The notes under the pieces are model-generated. The model ran no database searches, had not been told where the DNA came from, and saw nothing but the letters and a program-made list of their open reading frames with translations. Source: Favolaschia claudopus (Eukaryota > Basidiomycota > Agaricomycetes > Agaricales > Mycenaceae). Taken from it: a DNA stretch of 64,000 nucleotides. Numbering within the stretch: position 1 is the first letter of the stretch; each line of letters begins with the position of its first letter. A program made the translations under genes and the position numbers. Below, one piece after another: positions 22,809 through 34,107 of the stretch. The stretch covers positions 1,860,001-1,924,000 of the forward strand of contig JAWWNJ010000007.1 of NCBI GenBank assembly GCA_037176885.1, written 5' to 3'.

Positions 22809-23056
22809 TAGTCTCGTGACCAGCCTCTCACGACATCCCAAACTGGGAACCCTGTCGTGAGAGTCTGGAACTATCATCGGCCAGGTAACCGTACCCTTGC
22901 TCTATCACTTTTGATCTATTTTTCACACGCTAACAGGCCTCTTTCCGACTCTTCCGTGGCTCTTCGGACTTTTTCGGAGCCCTTCGGAAACCCTTCCCGC
23001 ACATCCGGCGGAGGGTTCCCACGCTTTGCCTCACCTCTCGGGCGTGTTTCTCGCAT
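22809..23056 (+). repeat. left terminal inverted repeat, copy 1
   Basis: 248 bp, matched by 28097-28344 in reverse complement. Near the tip CTCTCACGAC and GTCGTGAGAG form a potential hairpin. Confidence 0.9.
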
Positions 23057-23140
23057 GTTTGCGACGGAGTTTTAGCACTTGTCTCTTACCTTTGTACACT
23101 GTCTTTAGACTTTAGCTATCCCAAGTCTCTTGGCCTCCAC

Positions 23141-25219
23141 ATGAGCACCAATTCTCATTCAAACAGGCCACACCATGCCCGGTCTTCATCAGCATCAAGT
23201 ACTTCTTCCTTTGCAACTACTCCACGCCGCCCAAGTGGTCTTCGGAATGCTTCTACAGATTTGACATCTCCTGGAAATCCTCTAGCTGTTACTCCATCTG
23301 AAAAACAGTATAGAAATGGCTATGAAATTCAACCTAAAGCTTTATCTTTCAGACCGTATTCCTTGAACAGTCCTGGTACTTCCCCTCGGGCTGCCTTTAA
23401 TCTGTCACAGAATACTCCGCTGAACAAGACTGAAGCCCTTGATCCCTCTCAGTGGAATGATCTAGCAGTAGAGGCAGGACTTTTACCTGAAGGAGCAGAG
23501 CTTCGCTCTTTTCAAGTACAAGTTTGCAATCTCGTCTTGATGGGCAGAGGCGACTGTGTCTTGATATCAGCCACTGGATCTGGGAAATCTCTTACTTGGA
23601 CCTTACCTTTGGTTGCACGTGGTGAAGGAATCTCTCTTGTCATTACCCCGTTCACGAGTCTCGGTTTGGAAGGCGAGATGCTGTATGTTATTCAATTTCA
23701 ATCCTTGACAAGATTGTGTTGAACTAAATGAGTATCCAGGAGCAAGACAGGAAACATTTCCTCAAAATTTATATATGCAGAGCAACACAGCGAAGAAGAT
23801 TATGAAGCTGTGGCCAGAGGCGAAATGACAGTTGTTTATGTCTGCCCAGAAACATTAGAGTCTCCTGGATTTGCCCGGCTTTTACACTCGCAGGCATGGA
23901 GAAAGAGATTATCAGCCATATATCTCGATGAAGCACATCTAGTACATCAGGCTCGTGGTTGGCGGCCTTCATATTCTCGTATCTACCAGCTTCGGAACGT
24001 CATTGGAAATGATGTTCCGCTAATTTGTCTTTCTGCCACTTGTCCTGAGGCTTTTCGTGCCTCACTCGTAACGTACGCAGGTCTTCACCCAGACTACACC
24101 CTCATCAATCTGGGCAATTTCCGCCCCGAATTGTCAACTATTATCATTCCTATGGAAAATGACATTCAAAGCTTTCTTGATATTGCATTCATACTTCCAC
24201 TGGGCTGTAAACTTGCAGATCTCGTGAAAACTATCATTTTCTGTGATGATATTGATCGGCTGACAGAGATGTTCTGGTGGGTGTTTTATCGAGCAGCTTA
24301 TCTTCAATTGCCTACCCATGTCATTGACATCATTCATTCCGGTCTTTCACCTCGTCATCAAGAGCTTGCTTTACAGGATTTTCGAGATGGAAAAACCCTC
24401 ATACTGCTTGGTACCTCAAAGATCAGTGCTGGAATGAACTTTCCAGGAGTACAACGCATCCTACAATATGGATGTGAAGGTCTCACTGTCCCTGATGTTG
24501 GTCAGCGTCGAGGAAGGGGAGGGAGAAGGAAGGGTGAACGCTGTGTTTCGGTGCTCCTTGTTGAACCTAGCATGCTCAAAGACATAACTGTTGACAATCC
24601 CAAAAATCAAGATCCACAAATGGTTGAGCTTCTTCAATCAAAGGAATGTGCTGAAAAAATAATTCAACGACATCTGGGAAACACGAATAACTGGTATCGG
24701 AATGATTCAATGCCATGCTGCAATAGATGCAACCCTGAATACAAACCCCCCAGACAGTATAAATGGATTGATGTCAACCCCGCACCCAAATCAGACTATA
24801 TTAGTGTGAAGATAACAAAAGATCAGGAGGAAGAAATATACAAAAGACTTGTAGAGTGGAGACTTGATTACTGGAAGAAGTGCTGGAAAGACGACTGGCC
24901 AAGTTATGGGCCAAAGTCACTTGTTTCTGATGCTGACTTCAAAGAAATTTCGACTCACACTGGAAAGATTATCACATTGGAAGATCTGAGAAGTTATACT
25001 CATATTCTTCATTGGGCTGCCCTATCAACTCCCCTTCTCAAAGAAATCCACAAGATCTGTGAAGATCTCAATGTCCTCCCTATTTTACAGGTTGTTGAAA
25101 CAGCTGAGCTACCTATTGTTTCTGAACCAGTATCTACGCGTAAAAGGAAAAGGGCTCCAACAAAGCTAGAGGAAGGAGAGATGATTCTGATGGATTTGGC
25201 ATGGTCTACAGATATTTGA
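23141..25219 (+). CDS. transposon-encoded RecQ-like DEAH helicase, copy 1
   Basis: Two exons (23141-23682 and 23740-25219) give 673 aa. After a Ser-rich N terminus come the superfamily 2 motifs: Walker A SATGSGKSLTW (about residue 144), DEAH in YLDEAHLVHQ (about 242), LSATCPEAFR (motif III), IIFCDDIDRL (motif IV), and QRRGRGGR (motif VI, about 436). A Cys cluster CCNRCNPEYKPP follows, resembling the zinc-binding region of RecQ proteins. It would unwind DNA using ATP. The start sits 85 bp inside the end of the left inverted repeat, so transcription probably begins in or next to it. Its stop is 23 bp from the stop of the convergent DUF6589 gene. Role in transposition or repair of excision sites is inferred. 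Confidence 0.85.
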
Positions 25220-25242
25220 TTACAAATTGTAACTAAGTAGAA

Positions 25243-28012
25243 CTACTCATACTCGTTCAGCGAATCACTTATGATTGCATCCAATTGTTCGATCAAGGAA
25301 AGTTGTGGCCGAATATTGTCTTGCTCGAGTTCCTTATCAAACTCTTCATCCAAATTATCCAATCCCAGCTGCTGCATATCAGATCCGGTGAGATTTTCAT
25401 AGTAGCCAGGTGGCATCTCATTATCATGACGTTGGCGAGACCGGAGATCATGCCGCCGCAAATGCTTTGCATGACCACCTTTAGGGCCAGAAAGGCGATG
25501 TAAACCAGTCTGAAAGAGATCCACAACCAGATGGCTGGATGCTTTGTCTTTGGAAAAATCAAGGACATCGGCTTTGCAAAAATGCTCCAAGAGTAAAATG
25601 ACATCCTCGTGCTGTTTGACATCAGTGTGACGTTGGTCTGCATCAAATACACCAAGCTCATCAAACATCTTCTCAGTTAACTCTTGAATATGTCCAATCG
25701 CTGGAGTAATCTTCTCCAATAAGCCTGGTCGGGCATTGCTTCCGTGGGCATGGGATTTGATAGATTTGTTGAATTGTTCAACCCGAATATCTGTTTCTTT
25801 GAAGGTTCTACGCTTTCCTTGGTTGTTCATAAACATGCCTGCACGAAGTATTTGAGCTGTCTCCGGTGGCCAGTCATGAACTAAGTTGTGTAAGAGCTCC
25901 ATTAGCTCATTTGCATAGTTGTAGCTCCCTCCAGCATAAAAGATAGGTGTCCAATATTTCAACATACGCTCGACTCGATCAGGATGCCCAAACTTGATTG
26001 CGTCACGCATTTCCCTCATGGTCATAAGGTCATGCATCAGAAGAACTGCATTTCCGCACTCTGTACTCCCGAGCAAAGACTTTGTCCCCTCAGCTTCAAG
26101 TCGATCCACAGAAGGTATGATGTATCTAGAAGCCACCTCAGAACACAAGGACCGAAATGAAGCCTCGGTCATCCTTGTCGTCCTGAACTGTTCCAGACTA
26201 GCTATATCCAAGATCACCATTGCAGCTCGCATTACAAGTGCACGCAAAATAACATCAAAAAATCTTAGCCAAGCATAGAAATCAAGTTTTTTCAAGTTCA
26301 AGTTGGGGCTATTTGGAAGTTTCGATAACAAGGTTGCAAGACTGAGAGCATCGCGTGCACCTGCAGTTCCCCAGGTATTTCTGCCCATATTCTGAACTTG
26401 ATTCATCGAAACATGCATGAGACCACTCAGAATTGAAATGCTGGCAAGATGGTCAAAGCGATGCTCAGATCGGTCAAGTGCCCTTTGATCTTGAGCTGCA
26501 CGATCTCGAGCGGTTGTGAGTCTATCACCAAGTACAAAATAATTCTTGTTTTCAAAAACCTCATTGGGAACTTTGAGAACATCACGAAAGAAGTGGTCAA
26601 GCACAATCATGTTGCCTCGGGTTGAAGTCTGCTCTTGATCGAATGTGGGCAAGAAATATTCCTCAGTCTTCTTAGCTGGAAGCTCGTGTGTTTCGTGAAA
26701 TGGACCAAGGACATTACGATATCCTGATAAGGTTCCTACTTCCTCAGCCAAAATATGAGAGACATGTATCGTTGAGTGGTGGAAAAAACAATTTTGATCA
26801 TCTGCGTGGGGTAGTATTTGTTCCAGAGAAATATCAGGCTCAAGGTGATGTCTGGTGCCTTTGGTTTGTTCAAAGGTGAAAGGGTCAGATAGTCGAGCAG
26901 CGTCTGTACTATCAGATCCTGGAGGTAAATCAAGAACGACCAGAAGAGCAGACACTTGATCATGTACTGCATTTCCATGGGTAGCTGATGTCTCCCAAGC
27001 TTTCTCAACCCAGTTGAAATTATCATAGGGTAAAAGACACATTTTAGACAGATCATTGGCAACCCTGCTAGCTAATCGGGTAGCATCCTTGGAGATAGTT
27101 GGTACTGCCTTTGTCTGATAGTTGTATGATGTGCATATCCCATAATGGTTGAAAGTCTGTACCACACGTTTGGGAACTTTCCCATCCCAGAAGAGTAAGC
27201 AATTCATAGCTTGATGCAGGTTTGTTTCTCTGCTTCGCAAATTCAAAAGCATGGATGTAATCATTGTTCGGCCCTGCATGGTTAACATTAGACAAACATT
27301 TGGTTCGCAATAGTAACATTACCATGTCTGGGTTTCGTTGTTGCCTCTCCAAGTCTGAATCTGGGTTCTGTTTCTGAATCACTGCCTTGAGCAGGGTTTG
27401 CAGATTTGGGGTAACACGCTCGTATACTTGGAGGAGGCCACGAACCGAGAAAGACTTCAAGTGTTCAACTGTGACTGACTGTGATGGAAGACGTAGCGCA
27501 AGTGCCTCTGCATAGAATGGTCCTTTTCGAGCTGTGTCAGTCAAGCAAGTGGCCTCTTTGGCACAAATTTCTCCAGCCTTTGATATAATCCACCCAGTCA
27601 AAGTTGGATCATGGCAGGTTTTATCTGTGTATATCAAGTCAAGAAGATGGGTGTAGCCATTTTGACCTAGATATGTCTGGGTGAAATTGGTGATTGTACT
27701 GTCTTCCGAGGTAAATATCTCTTCAAGAAAGATTCGAAGGGAGTATCTGTTCAATTTTCGAATGGCAGATAGCACTTCCTGAGTTTTCTGTATGTTTGAA
27801 AGCTTAGCGGCCCGAGCATTAGCTCCATAATCTCCATCATCTGAATCATCTGAAGGCCAGTCCTCGAGAATTGCATTTGAAGGGATGTTCCTGTCCAGCA
27901 AACGAGGGTCAGGAGGACTAGAACGACCACCAATTGTAGAGACTCCGTCTTCTTCCCTGCTAAAATCATCGGACCCGAGCTCCTGGTATTTAAAGCGGAG
28001 ATGAGAAGACAT
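25243..28012 (-). CDS. transposon-encoded DUF6589 protein, probable transposase, copy 1
   Basis: Two exons (27323-28012 and 25243-27273, intron 49 nt) give 906 aa. The N-terminal third is helical (RAAKLSNIQKTQEVLSAIR...). The rest fits what I know of DUF6589, a domain common in basidiomycetes and of unknown function: WDGKVPKRVVQTFNHYGIC, PYDNFNWVEKAW, NYFVLGDRLTTARDR, FDHLASISILSGLMHVSMN and a later helical C-terminal region. The Asp in YDNFNW and in LGDRLT are candidates for an RNase H-type acidic site with a later Glu (inference). The C-terminal tail is basic (KHLRRHDLRSRQRHD). The ATG at 28012 is preferred to an upstream one at 28081 because the conserved-looking sequence starts there. Confidence 0.75.
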
Positions 28013-28096
28013 AGAGCTAAGAAAAGGAGACAAGAAGGTGGTGGGCAAAGAAAGATGTGTATATTGAGTATGTAAATACATGCACAGTGCGCGAGG

Positions 28097-28344
28097 ATGC
28101 GAGAAACACGCCCGAGAGGTGAGGCAAAGCGTGGGAACCCTCCGCCGGATGTGCGGGAAGGGTTTCCGAAGGGCTCCGAAAAAGTCCGAAGAGCCACGGA
28201 AGAGTCGGAAAGAGGCCTGTTAGCGTGTGAAAAATAGATCAAAAGTGATAGAGCAAGGGTACGGTTACCTGGCCGATGATAGTTCCAGACTCTCACGACA
28301 GGGTTCCCAGTTTGGGATGTCGTGAGAGGCTGGTCACGAGACTA
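28097..28344 (-). repeat. right terminal inverted repeat, copy 1
   Basis: 248 bp and the same length as the left repeat, ending ...CACGAGACTA at 28344. Confidence 0.9.
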
Positions 28345-29630
28345 CACGGGCGGGACCGGTGCAGTCTGCGTTTGTGAGAAATATATCGGCTGATGAATAT
28401 CCAAGCAACAGAAACGGAGATGTATACTACCTGCTACAAGAGCCGCCTCGAACTCTTGTATCCCCGACTCCGTCCTGACGACCACTGTGCTTAAGCGCGA
28501 ATGGTCTGTCGGGTTGGGCAAGACGTCCGTAACAGTGCCGGTAATATACTCGATGTTCGGATGCGCTGTTTTGTCGAGGACGAGGCGTCTATCTCGGGTC
28601 TCGTGAATTGTGGTCGACATATAGTAAAGCTAAGATGGCCGACCTGATTAAAGTTTCTGTGTAGCTTTTAGTATTTATTTCTAATCGAGATATTATCGGT
28701 TGGACAAGTCTCACCGGTGCCCGCGCGCCCTGCAAAGATGGCGAGGGGGAACCCAGACTCGCGATATGGACTGGGCGTGGGTATGGGGACGCCTGCGATA
28801 ACGAAGGCAGGATCGCCCGGCATGATTCTGGGTATCAGGGTTTAGGTACGAGTAAAGCAAGAGAACAACGCAGCGGAGGCAAAATACGAACGAAATGTCC
28901 GACCGCCGGCATTCTTCGTCGAGATCAGGGAACATGTATTTCATGCCCTTGTATACGAAGGGTTGCGACACTGGAGTAATAAATGGTAGTCATTCAATGC
29001 TTTGCGAATTTGGCTTAGAGATGTGAAGGGGGGCGCACTATGTAAAGAGGCGAACTGCATGACTCGGGAACGTTGGCGAGTCTGCTTCCATCCGTCGACT
29101 CGACGGCCCTCCTCCGAAGCGACCCAGGGTTCAGCTTCGACGATGAGAACGCGTTCAAAGTGATCATGGCAGACCCGCGCTGCAAAAAGTCCTGCGATAC
29201 TGTTGGCTCGGGTTTCATTTCATTTTGTTGTTGGAGTAGCGTATAGTTGAGCTACCAACCTTCCGCCACAAATGACAGCAGTGCCTGGGATCTTTTGCGC
29301 CGAACTCCGACTTCTTGCGAGTAGGGGTAGCTCGAGAACGCCGGAAGTCTTGCTGAGGAGATGACGGCGGAGAAGGTGCCATCCGATCAGGAGCAAAAGA
29401 TATACGCCAATCGGGATGGCGAGAAGAACACTGAGCCAGTAGAGCATGAAGAAAAAGAGGTCAAACACAACATCCCGGTGTGCGTCCAACCCGTTTATAA
29501 GGCCGCGAAACAGTTCGTAAATTACAGCAAATGTCGTTGTCTCCGGTGAGGATCCCCCGTCTAGAGCTGAGGTATGTAGGTCGGTAGTTCGGTAGGTAGC
29601 ATGAGAAACATTTTCATGCTTGGCGGTCAA
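28345..29630 (-). pseudogene. FAD oxidoreductase copy B, 5' half with chimeric first exon
   Basis: Exon 1 (29260-29630) equals copy A's exon 1. From 29218 downward the sequence is B-type: SQPFVYKGMKYMFPDL, PGDPAFV.AGVPIPTPSPYRE, RRLVLDKTAHPNIEYITG. The splice acceptor CCAG used in copy A before GELTRTVIRRLV reads CCAC here, and one base is missing in the next 25 bases. The B body therefore looks damaged independently of the transposon that ends it at 28345. Confidence 0.65.
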
Positions 29631-30188
29631 TCGTCAGGTTGCATCTGTCAGCCAATGTCGGGGTGAGGCAGCGTTGAGGTGTAAGGCGTTGTAGTGTGGC
29701 GAAGCGTCTAGGTGACGCTCGTTTTCGGGCCCGGGGCTCTAACCCGTCCATTCCATCCATTTCCGGCCAAAAAACGCGAAAGCCGACACCCTGCCGTCCG
29801 TACCCGTCCGTCCACTGCACTGACCCACCCCATCGACGCCCAGACTGTCCATAACTTGAGAACGGCTCTTAGAAATTAGAATTTTCTTCTCATGTGCGTG
29901 GCGGAAAATCTGAGTAAGTAGTGAGGTTATGTGGCTGGAAGGAAGGAAATTCGTCTTCAGCCTCCTCGGACGCGATGTCGGAGAGTTCAGATCTTACGTG
30001 CCAATGCCAGCGAAAGGTTTGTAAGGCGTGACTTTTGCCAAATGCATCATGTGAGGTGACTGCTCGCGTCCGCGACAACTTGAAAGGAGCACAGGCCTGA
30101 GGCCAGGCACGGTCTAGCCAAGCTCTAACTAGTAGCTTTGACCAGAGACGGTTGCTGTGCGGCCGAAGCTTCAAATATCCCGGCGGAT

Positions 30189-30209
30189 TTCGACTCCCAG
30201 GTCGAGAGT
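30189..30209 (+). pseudogene. tRNA-Asp 3'-end relic (copy 2)
   Basis: Duplicate of the relic at 21324-21344, carried along by the tandem duplication. Confidence 0.75.
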
Positions 30210-30362
30210 AATCCATAATTGCCTTCTTTTTTCCAAATAGGAACCCGAGCTCTCATTTTGTGGCGAGTTGGTATGTTCTGGCGATAAAGAAAATGCCTAG
30301 ATTATGGGTTTTACGCCGGAGGTTCCCCCGACTGCAGACAAGTTCTATTTTATTAATTAACT

Positions 30363-31673
30363 CTAACTAGACCAACACATCGACCACAGTACCCTTAAAA
30401 TAAGCCTGGGGTGGAGGGCATCAATCGGAGTACCCAGCCCAGCGATGATAGTATACAAAACCCATGCTGCGAGCTCGTTCTAGTTAACACAGTCAATTTC
30501 TTGTCAAATCAAGAGAAATGCCTTCTGCACTGACCTTAGGCGCAAGACTCTGCATATGGTTCCCGTATCGACGCAAAAACGCACCAGAGGACAAGCTCTC
30601 GCCCGCTATTGGTTCCGTCGTCGGTAGTCCGTAATCTACATACTTCAGCATCAAGACCAAATCGCAAGAGTAACAACATACCCGTCAACCGCGTATTCTG
30701 CCAAATCCAGTCCGTTTTATTGCACGCTTCCGCAAAGAAATTCACTGAAAAATCTGGCTGGAGGGTGTCTTTAGATCCGCTTGAGAGAGCCGAATGTAAT
30801 GTTTTGTGAAGACTGAGAGCACATCGCAGCGCTTTAGCGGCGCCTTCGCTGCAACAAGTTATCAGGTGGCGAGACAGCGACGACCACTTCGAGTCTTACC
30901 CAAATACCGGGTTCACTGGCACATTATCAATATTTGATCGGGTGGGCAGAAGAAAACATACCCGTGATAACACTATCGCCCAAAGCGACGAAATTAGAGG
31001 GCAGATTCACCGCGCGGTGATACTGGACGTATGTCGTAGGAGCTGGGAGTCAAGAAAAAAAGTAACCGGTTTGTCCCGACGAAGATATACGGCGACCATA
31101 GAACTCACGGATTTTGAGGGCCGACACGGACCCTTCATCTTGAATATCCTCCAACATATCTAGAATCCCGAAGATCCAGTCCGGAATCGGCTTCTTTGGC
31201 TTGAAGCTGCGAACGTACGCCTTCATCTCGGTGATATTCGTGGGCTGCGATCGAGTGGAGCCGTAGTGACCCGTGAAGGCACAGACTTCCAACGGACAAG
31301 CATTTCAGTGAGACCGGAAGAGAAAAAGTAATAGGAAACAACATCAGAAGAACACACTCACAATGCCCCCCATCCGCCCTCACCAACACGAACATCCCCT
31401 TCCCCGCCTTAATGCTCTCCTCACTCCCATCATCCATGTACGTGCATATCTGTTTCACGTTCTTCAGGTGCGGCGGGAAGGGCAAACGGTCGTGGAATTC
31501 GGGGCGCAGGCGGAAGATGATGCTGGTGTAGCGCAGTTTCTGGTCGAGACTGATTTTTAATTGGTCTAGAGGTAGGGTACCGTTGGTGTAGTTTTGAGGA
31601 TTTGAAGAGGGCGCGGAGTCGGGGAGGTAGCCGTATCCGTGTCGTTGGAGCCATTTGAGACCTACACGGGCGG
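30363..31673 (-). pseudogene. FAD oxidoreductase copy C, 3' half (split by transposon)
   Basis: Identical to the 3' half of copy B. Here it is separated by the second transposon copy from a 5' half that has its own diverged first exon (37210-38376). Confidence 0.75.
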
Positions 31674-31921
31674 TAGTCTCGTGACCAGCCTCTCACGACA
31701 TCCCAAACTGGGAACCCTGTCGTGAGAGTCTGGAACTATCATCGGCCAGGTAACCGTACCCTTGCTCTATCACTTTTGATCTATTTTTCACACGCTAACA
31801 GGCCTCTTTCCGACTCTTCCGTGGCTCTTCGGACTTTTTCGGAGCCCTTCGGAAACCCTTCCCGCACATCCGGCGGAGGGTTCCCACGCTTTGCCTCACC
31901 TCTCGGGCGTGTTTCTCGCAT
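31674..31921 (+). repeat. left terminal inverted repeat, copy 2
   Basis: Same 248 bp as in copy 1. Confidence 0.9.
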
Positions 31922-32005
31922 GTTTGCGACGGAGTTTTAGCACTTGTCTCTTACCTTTGTACACTGTCTTTAGACTTTAGCTATCCCAAGTCTCTTGGCC
32001 TCCAC

Positions 32006-34084
32006 ATGAGCACCAATTCTCATTCAAACAGGCCACACCATGCCCGGTCTTCATCAGCATCAAGTACTTCTTCCTTTGCAACTACTCCACGCCGCCCAAG
32101 TGGTCTTCGGAATGCTTCTACAGATTTGACATCTCCTGGAAATCCTCTAGCTGTTACTCCATCTGAAAAACAGTATAGAAATGGCTATGAAATTCAACCT
32201 AAAGCTTTATCTTTCAGACCGTATTCCTTGAACAGTCCTGGTACTTCCCCTCGGGCTGCCTTTAATCTGTCACAGAATACTCCGCTGAACAAGACTGAAG
32301 CCCTTGATCCCTCTCAGTGGAATGATCTAGCAGTAGAGGCAGGACTTTTACCTGAAGGAGCAGAGCTTCGCTCTTTTCAAGTACAAGTTTGCAATCTCGT
32401 CTTGATGGGCAGAGGCGACTGTGTCTTGATATCAGCCACTGGATCTGGGAAATCTCTTACTTGGACCTTACCTTTGGTTGCACGTGGTGAAGGAATCTCT
32501 CTTGTCATTACCCCGTTCACGAGTCTCGGTTTGGAAGGCGAGATGCTGTATGTTATTCAATTTCAATCCTTGACAAGATTGTGTTGAACTAAATGAGTAT
32601 CCAGGAGCAAGACAGGAAACATTTCCTCAAAATTTATATATGCAGAGCAACACAGCGAAGAAGATTATGAAGCTGTGGCCAGAGGCGAAATGACAGTTGT
32701 TTATGTCTGCCCAGAAACATTAGAGTCTCCTGGATTTGCCCGGCTTTTACACTCGCAGGCATGGAGAAAGAGATTATCAGCCATATATCTCGATGAAGCA
32801 CATCTAGTACATCAGGCTCGTGGTTGGCGGCCTTCATATTCTCGTATCTACCAGCTTCGGAACGTCATTGGAAATGATGTTCCGCTAATTTGTCTTTCTG
32901 CCACTTGTCCTGAGGCTTTTCGTGCCTCACTCGTAACGTACGCAGGTCTTCACCCAGACTACACCCTCATCAATCTGGGCAATTTCCGCCCCGAATTGTC
33001 AACTATTATCATTCCTATGGAAAATGACATTCAAAGCTTTCTTGATATTGCATTCATACTTCCACTGGGCTGTAAACTTGCAGATCTCGTGAAAACTATC
33101 ATTTTCTGTGATGATATTGATCGGCTGACAGAGATGTTCTGGTGGGTGTTTTATCGAGCAGCTTATCTTCAATTGCCTACCCATGTCATTGACATCATTC
33201 ATTCCGGTCTTTCACCTCGTCATCAAGAGCTTGCTTTACAGGATTTTCGAGATGGAAAAACCCTCATACTGCTTGGTACCTCAAAGATCAGTGCTGGAAT
33301 GAACTTTCCAGGAGTACAACGCATCCTACAATATGGATGTGAAGGTCTCACTGTCCCTGATGTTGGTCAGCGTCGAGGAAGGGGAGGGAGAAGGAAGGGT
33401 GAACGCTGTGTTTCGGTGCTCCTTGTTGAACCTAGCATGCTCAAAGACATAACTGTTGACAATCCCAAAAATCAAGATCCACAAATGGTTGAGCTTCTTC
33501 AATCAAAGGAATGTGCTGAAAAAATAATTCAACGACATCTGGGAAACACGAATAACTGGTATCGGAATGATTCAATGCCATGCTGCAATAGATGCAACCC
33601 TGAATACAAACCCCCCAGACAGTATAAATGGATTGATGTCAACCCCGCACCCAAATCAGACTATATTAGTGTGAAGATAACAAAAGATCAGGAGGAAGAA
33701 ATATACAAAAGACTTGTAGAGTGGAGACTTGATTACTGGAAGAAGTGCTGGAAAGACGACTGGCCAAGTTATGGGCCAAAGTCACTTGTTTCTGATGCTG
33801 ACTTCAAAGAAATTTCGACTCACACTGGAAAGATTATCACATTGGAAGATCTGAGAAGTTATACTCATATTCTTCATTGGGCTGCCCTATCAACTCCCCT
33901 TCTCAAAGAAATCCACAAGATCTGTGAAGATCTCAATGTCCTCCCTATTTTACAGGTTGTTGAAACAGCTGAGCTACCTATTGTTTCTGAACCAGTATCT
34001 ACGCGTAAAAGGAAAAGGGCTCCAACAAAGCTAGAGGAAGGAGAGATGATTCTGATGGATTTGGCATGGTCTACAGATATTTGA
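32006..34084 (+). CDS. transposon-encoded RecQ-like DEAH helicase, copy 2
   Basis: Exons 32006-32547 and 32605-34084 give the same 673-aa protein as copy 1, with intact Walker A, DEAH, motif III and motif VI. No stop or frameshift separates it from copy 1, which means either very recent duplication or an assembly repeat. Confidence 0.85.
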
Positions 34085-34107
34085 TTACAAATTGTAACTA
34101 AGTAGAA

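Larger units (their letters stand above)
22809..28344. mobile_element. DUF6589/RecQ-helicase DNA transposon, copy 1 (5,536 bp)
   Basis: The element starts TAGTCTCGTGACCAGCC and ends with the exact reverse complement. The inverted repeats are 248 bp each (22809-23056 and 28097-28344). Flanks show a 9-bp direct repeat CACGGGCGG (22800-22808 and 28345-28353). The break could also be read as 7 or 8 bp because the end base is ambiguous. Removing the element and one repeat restores the FAD exon seen in copy A. It holds two convergent genes filling nearly all internal sequence. No hAT, Tc1 or KDZ transposase is seen, so the DUF6589 protein is the likeliest transposase (inference). Confidence 0.88.
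20354..29218. repeat. tandem segmental duplication, unit 1 (8,865 bp)
   Basis: Everything here recurs at +8,865 bp (29219-38083); every long open frame in the unit is repeated with the same translation and spacing. The left junction starts at TTCATTTTGTTG inside intron 1 of the FAD gene. It contains FAD exon 1, upstream DNA, a tRNA-Asp relic, the 3' half of the B-type FAD gene, the transposon, and most of the 5' half of the B-type gene. Confidence 0.9.

Noticed and set aside
22857..23075. 72-codon frame MRVWNYHRPGNR..., repeated at both transposon ends
   Set aside because: It lies wholly in the 248-bp terminal inverted repeat, so its duplication reflects the repeat and not a gene.
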